DNA of 64,000 nucleotides, taken from contig CAKTWP010000002.1 in NCBI GenBank assembly GCA_934630705.1, positions 204,358-268,357 of the forward strand. The letters run 5' to 3'. Source of the DNA: an uncultured Clostridia bacterium (GTDB lineage Bacteria; Bacillota; Clostridia; Christensenellales; Aristaeellaceae). The notes beneath the pieces are model-generated. The model was not told the origin of the DNA, did no database searches, and worked only from the letters and a program-made list of their open reading frames with translations. The translations under genes and the position numbers were made by a program. This document shows positions 61,492 through 64,000 of this stretch, piece after piece. The stretch's first letter is position 1. Each line of letters opens with the position of its first letter.

Positions 61492-61530
61492 AAAAAAGAC
61501 AGGGCCCATGCCGCAGCACGCCCTGTCTTT
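61492..61530 (-). terminator. Intrinsic terminator after trpS
   Basis: Minus-strand stem AAAGACAGGGC / GCCCTGTCTTT (61530-61520 with 61505-61495) followed by a T run that continues to 61492. Confidence 0.9.
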
Positions 61531-61643
61531 GCGTTCCCGAAAGGGCATGCCATGGCAAGCGAAACGGGCACAGAATTTGTCGATCCAGACGATCCTATTG
61601 CAGATCCTATTATATATAGAAGAAACACGATCTGCCCGAACCC

Positions 61644-62654
61644 TTACAGCTGGTATAGGCCCACCTTCTTGTATACCTTCCGTAGTGTTTTCTGGGCCAG
61701 ATACTGGGCTTTTTCCGCATTGCGCCGGAGCATGGCGTTCAGCCCGTCCTTATCGGCAATGATTTCGTTATACCGCTGCTGGATGGGCGTAAACTCGCTC
61801 ACCACCGCCTCGGCCACCGCTTCCTTCAGCGCGCCATAGCCCAGCCCGCTCAGGGAGGCAGCCGCCTCCTCGGGGGTGGTGTTCTGCAGGGCGGAAAGAA
61901 TGGCCAGCAGGTTGGACACGCCGGGCTTGGTTTCCGGATCATAGCGAATTTCGCCGTCGCTGTCGGTTACGGCGCGCTTGAGCTTGCGGCGGATGTCCTC
62001 GGGCTTATCCAGCAGGGCGATATAGCATTCCTCGGGATCGGATTTGCTCATTTTCCGCGTGGGGTCCGCCAGGCTCATGATCTTGGCCGTGGCTTTGCGG
62101 ATATAGGGCTCGGGCATGGCGAACACATCGCCGTAGAGGCTGTTGAACCGCTGGGCAATGTCCCGGCAGATTTCCACATGCTGCTTCTGATCCACGCCCA
62201 CGGGCACCAGATTGGTCTGATACAGCAGAATATCCGACGCCATCAGCACCGGATAGGTGAACAGGCCCGCGTTGATATTATCCGCATGCTTGGCGGATTT
62301 ATCCTTGAACTGGGTCATGCGGCTCAGCTCGCCCATATAGGTGTAGCAATTGAGAATCCAGGCCAGCTCCGCATGGGCGGGTACATGGCTCTGGCAATAG
62401 ATGATATTCTTTTCCGGGTCCAGGCCGCAGGCCACATAAATGGCCGCCAGAGACGCGGTGCGCTTGCGCAGCTGGGCAGGATCCTGCCGCACCGTCAGCG
62501 TATGCAGATCGGCCATGCAATAGAGACAGTCCGCATCGTCAAAGAGGGTGAAATTCCGCAGCGCGCCGATATAATTGCCCAGCGTGATATTGCCGGAGGG
62601 CTGAATCCCCGAAAACACGACCTTGCGCTTTTCCGCCGTGGTGGCAGCATCCAT
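61644..62654 (-). CDS. trpS: Tryptophanyl-tRNA synthetase
   Basis: A 336-aa class Ic aminoacyl-tRNA synthetase that charges tRNA-Trp. Signatures: FSGIQPSGNITLGNYIGA (HIGH-like), MADLHTLT, MASDILLYQTNLVPVGVDQ and RKMSKSDPEE (KMSKS). The length is normal. The 5' region between promoter and start is only about 50 nt, too short for a T-box, so tryptophan-responsive antitermination is not apparent. RBS GAAGGG about 10 nt upstream. Confidence 0.97.
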   Translation of the reverse strand: MDAATTAEKRKVVFSGIQPSGNITLGNYIGALRNFTLFDDADCLYCMADLHTLTVRQDPAQLRKRTASLAAIYVACGLDPEKNIIYCQSHVPAHAELAWILNCYTYMGELSRMTQFKDKSAKHADNINAGLFTYPVLMASDILLYQTNLVPVGVDQKQHVEICRDIAQRFNSLYGDVFAMPEPYIRKATAKIMSLADPTRKMSKSDPEECYIALLDKPEDIRRKLKRAVTDSDGEIRYDPETKPGVSNLLAILSALQNTTPEEAAASLSGLGYGALKEAVAEAVVSEFTPIQQRYNEIIADKDGLNAMLRRNAEKAQYLAQKTLRKVYKKVGLYQL

Positions 62655-62711
62655 ATAATCATATCCCTTCTATACGGTTTCTTTGGCTGATGATGCATAA
62701 TTCCACGTTCC

Positions 62712-62740
62712 ATTATAACATGAAATTCCGCTTCTGTAAA
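62712..62740 (-). promoter_or_regulatory. trpS promoter
   Basis: Minus-strand TTTACA (62735-62740), 17-bp spacer, TATAAT (62712-62717). Confidence 0.82.
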
Positions 62741-62792
62741 GCGCGGCCGGGGAAGGAGAGGGCAGGGGAGGGGGAGCATTTTCCCCCGCGTC

Positions 62793-62821
62793 TTGCAATT
62801 TTCGCCAAAATCGTGTACAAT
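62793..62821 (+). promoter_or_regulatory. degV promoter
   Basis: TTGCAA (62793-62798), 17-bp spacer, TACAAT (62816-62821). It is divergent from the trpS promoter. Confidence 0.78.
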
Positions 62822-62864
62822 CAGATAAACAGGCCGGATTTTTTTGAAGGAGGGGGAAACACGG

Positions 62865-63743
62865 ATGGATCAGTCTTATGTGTTTATGACCGACAGCGAC
62901 AGCGATCTGCTTTATTCCATCGCTGATGAAAAGCATATTCCCGTGGTGAAAATGCCTTACGCTCTGGATGGCAAGGAGTATCTGGATGACAATGGCCGCA
63001 GCGGCGGCGAAAAGGAATTCTTCGATAAAATGCGCGCCGGCGCTTCGCCGGTCACATCGCTGCTGCCCACGGAGGTTTATCTGGAATATTTCGAGCCCAT
63101 TCTCCAGGAAAAGGATCTGCTGTTCGTGGCCTTTTCCTCCCAGATGAGCAACACGATCCAGAACGTGTTCGAGGCCCGGGAGCAGCTGCTGAAAAAATAT
63201 CCGGAGCGGAAGTTCATCGTGGTGGACACCCTGAGCATTTCCGGCCCGCAGACGCTGCTGATTCTGGGCGCGCACGAGCTGTATGAGCAGGGCAAGTCCA
63301 TGGAAGAGGTGGAGCAGTGGCTGCTGGACAATCGGCTGCGGGCCCATGCCTGGCTGACGGTGGACGATCTGAAGTATCTGCGGCGGGGCGGACGCATTTC
63401 CTCCACCAGCGCCGTGTTTGGCACCATGCTGAGCATCAAGCCCATTATCGTGATGGGCAAGGGCGGCAAGATGGATCCCGCGGAAAAGGTGCAGGGGCGG
63501 CAGAAGGCCATCCGCACCATCGCGGAGCGCACGGCGGAAAACATCGAAAACCCCGAAAGCCAGACCCTGCTGATCCTCCAGGCGGACGTGCCCGAGGATG
63601 CGAACCGTCTGGCCGAGCTGCTGCGCGATCGCATCCCCACCCTGCGGGACATCCGCATTCAGGCTGTCGGCCCCGTGATCGGCGCCCACTGCGGCCCCGG
63701 CACCCTGGCCAGCTGCTTCATGGGCAAGGAACGAAAAATTTAA
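62865..63743 (+). CDS. DegV family fatty-acid-binding protein
   Basis: A 292-aa two-domain DegV protein. The N-terminal domain starts VFMTDSDSDLLYSIADE and holds GASPVTSLLPTEVYLE; the second holds LRRGGRISSTSAVFGTMLSIKP, the conserved DegV segment contacting the lipid carboxylate, and the end GPVIGAHCGPGTLASCFMG. These proteins bind fatty acids (FakB-like) for phosphorylation by FakA, which is not present here. The ATG at 62865 follows AAGGAGGGG by about 9-11 nt. Confidence 0.94.
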   Translation: MDQSYVFMTDSDSDLLYSIADEKHIPVVKMPYALDGKEYLDDNGRSGGEKEFFDKMRAGASPVTSLLPTEVYLEYFEPILQEKDLLFVAFSSQMSNTIQNVFEAREQLLKKYPERKFIVVDTLSISGPQTLLILGAHELYEQGKSMEEVEQWLLDNRLRAHAWLTVDDLKYLRRGGRISSTSAVFGTMLSIKPIIVMGKGGKMDPAEKVQGRQKAIRTIAERTAENIENPESQTLLILQADVPEDANRLAELLRDRIPTLRDIRIQAVGPVIGAHCGPGTLASCFMGKERKI

Positions 63744-63767
63744 GAGACGGGGGGAGACATGGGTTTT

Positions 63768-64000
63768 ATGCGGGAGGATGCTTTTGTGTCAAAAGTACCC
63801 TCCCACACCCTCCCGAAAACCGATTGGGATAGGTACGAGATTCCATTGCATCCGCAACGCGCCCCAGATTGTAAGGAAACGTGGAAGCACGATTTTCCGC
63901 TTACAATCTGGGGCGCGTTGCGGATAGGGGAAAGAACCGCCAGTGCCCCTATGGCTTTCTTGGAAGGGGGCACAAATATTCCCCATAAGTACTCCCCCAC
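63768..64000 (+). repeat. Full L-M-R composite hairpin repeat, cut by the window end
   Basis: L from 63768: CGGGAGGATGCTTTTGTGTC, AAAAG and CCTCCC, then a second CCTCCCG and AAAACCGATTGGGATAGG. M from about 63850 to 63926: CGCAACGCGCCCCAGATTG and CAATCTGGGGCGCGTTGCG, almost perfectly paired. The linker GATAGGGGAAAGAA follows, and R begins at about 63950 with TATGGCTTTCTTGGAAGG and is incomplete. It is homologous to 39678-39920 over the whole length. Confidence 0.85.

Noticed and set aside
62655..62711. T-box leader for trpS
   Set aside because: The distance from the promoter to the start codon is about 50 nt, too short for a T-box, and no T-box sequence is visible.
6054..64000. R-module hairpins as standard rho-independent terminators
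   Set aside because: Most copies lack a T-tract and one is in reverse orientation, so they were annotated as repeats. Some may still influence mRNA ends.

Overview
The window looks like chromosomal DNA of a GC-rich, spore-forming Firmicute of the class Clostridia, probably a gut commensal lineage known mainly from metagenomes. The evidence is the RqcP/YabO, YabN/MazG and SpoVB-like block, the sleB-ypeB germination pair, AAGGAGG ribosome binding sites with a typical 5-9 nt spacing, sigma-A style promoters, a class II TPP riboswitch, and Firmicute-type FeoB, MurG and MurA. No rRNA, tRNA, CRISPR array, prophage or insertion sequence is visible. Most of the sequence is core chromosome, and antisense reading frames are long because of the GC-rich third codon positions.

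Layout. 1-6050: a gene-poor or degraded stretch ending in a terminator, then gyrB, a small secreted protein and gyrA. 6.2-10 kb: flippase, yabN-mazG, hup, rqcP. 10-13.1 kb: a TPP-riboswitch-controlled ThiT on the minus strand, divergent from a nucleotide-metabolism operon (yfbR, dut, deoD, DUF523). 13.1-19.1 kb: a small XRE regulator divergent from a 48-aa membrane protein, ypeB-sleB, and a 1007-aa peptidoglycan-binding repeat protein. 19.3-23.2 kb: three M42 aminopeptidases and a DIP1984 protein. 23.7-31.8 kb: stress membrane protein, PII-like protein plus antiporter, Gfo/Idh oxidoreductase, tlyA-dxs, and a large zinc-ribbon membrane protein. 32.1-38.4 kb: an iron regulon (feoA, feoA, feoB, Cys-rich protein and a degenerate DtxR paralogue; then DUF3793, flavodoxin, an HMA protein and a DtxR/MntR regulator). 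38.6-49.8 kb: murG, htrA, radical SAM, uvrB, murA, a YjdF-like protein, ftsH and a zinc-ribbon protein. 50-64 kb: GH36 glycosidase, a heterodimeric ABC exporter behind a leader-peptide attenuator, alcohol dehydrogenase, nnr-acpS-P1 peptidase, lipase-like hydrolase, trpS and degV.

How it works together. The iron block shares palindromic operators of the type GTTARA-N4-TYTAAC at the feo promoter, at the promoter of a structured roughly 150-nt transcript ahead of DUF3793-flavodoxin, and at the HMA gene promoter. The nearby DtxR-like protein carries a DtxR-like Cys ligand, which fits iron sensing. The structured RNA between two near-identical iron boxes is the strongest candidate for something undescribed. 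The second is the ABC exporter leader: promoter, 31-codon ORF, an antiterminator-capable segment and an intrinsic terminator, the architecture known from B. subtilis bmrBCD.

Intergenic regions carry a dispersed family of one to three consecutive hairpins (here called L, M and R modules), at least ten loci in 64 kb. A separate, very hairpin-dense 690-bp gap lies between htrA and a radical SAM gene. All coordinates and pairings were worked out by eye; no folding or database search was run.
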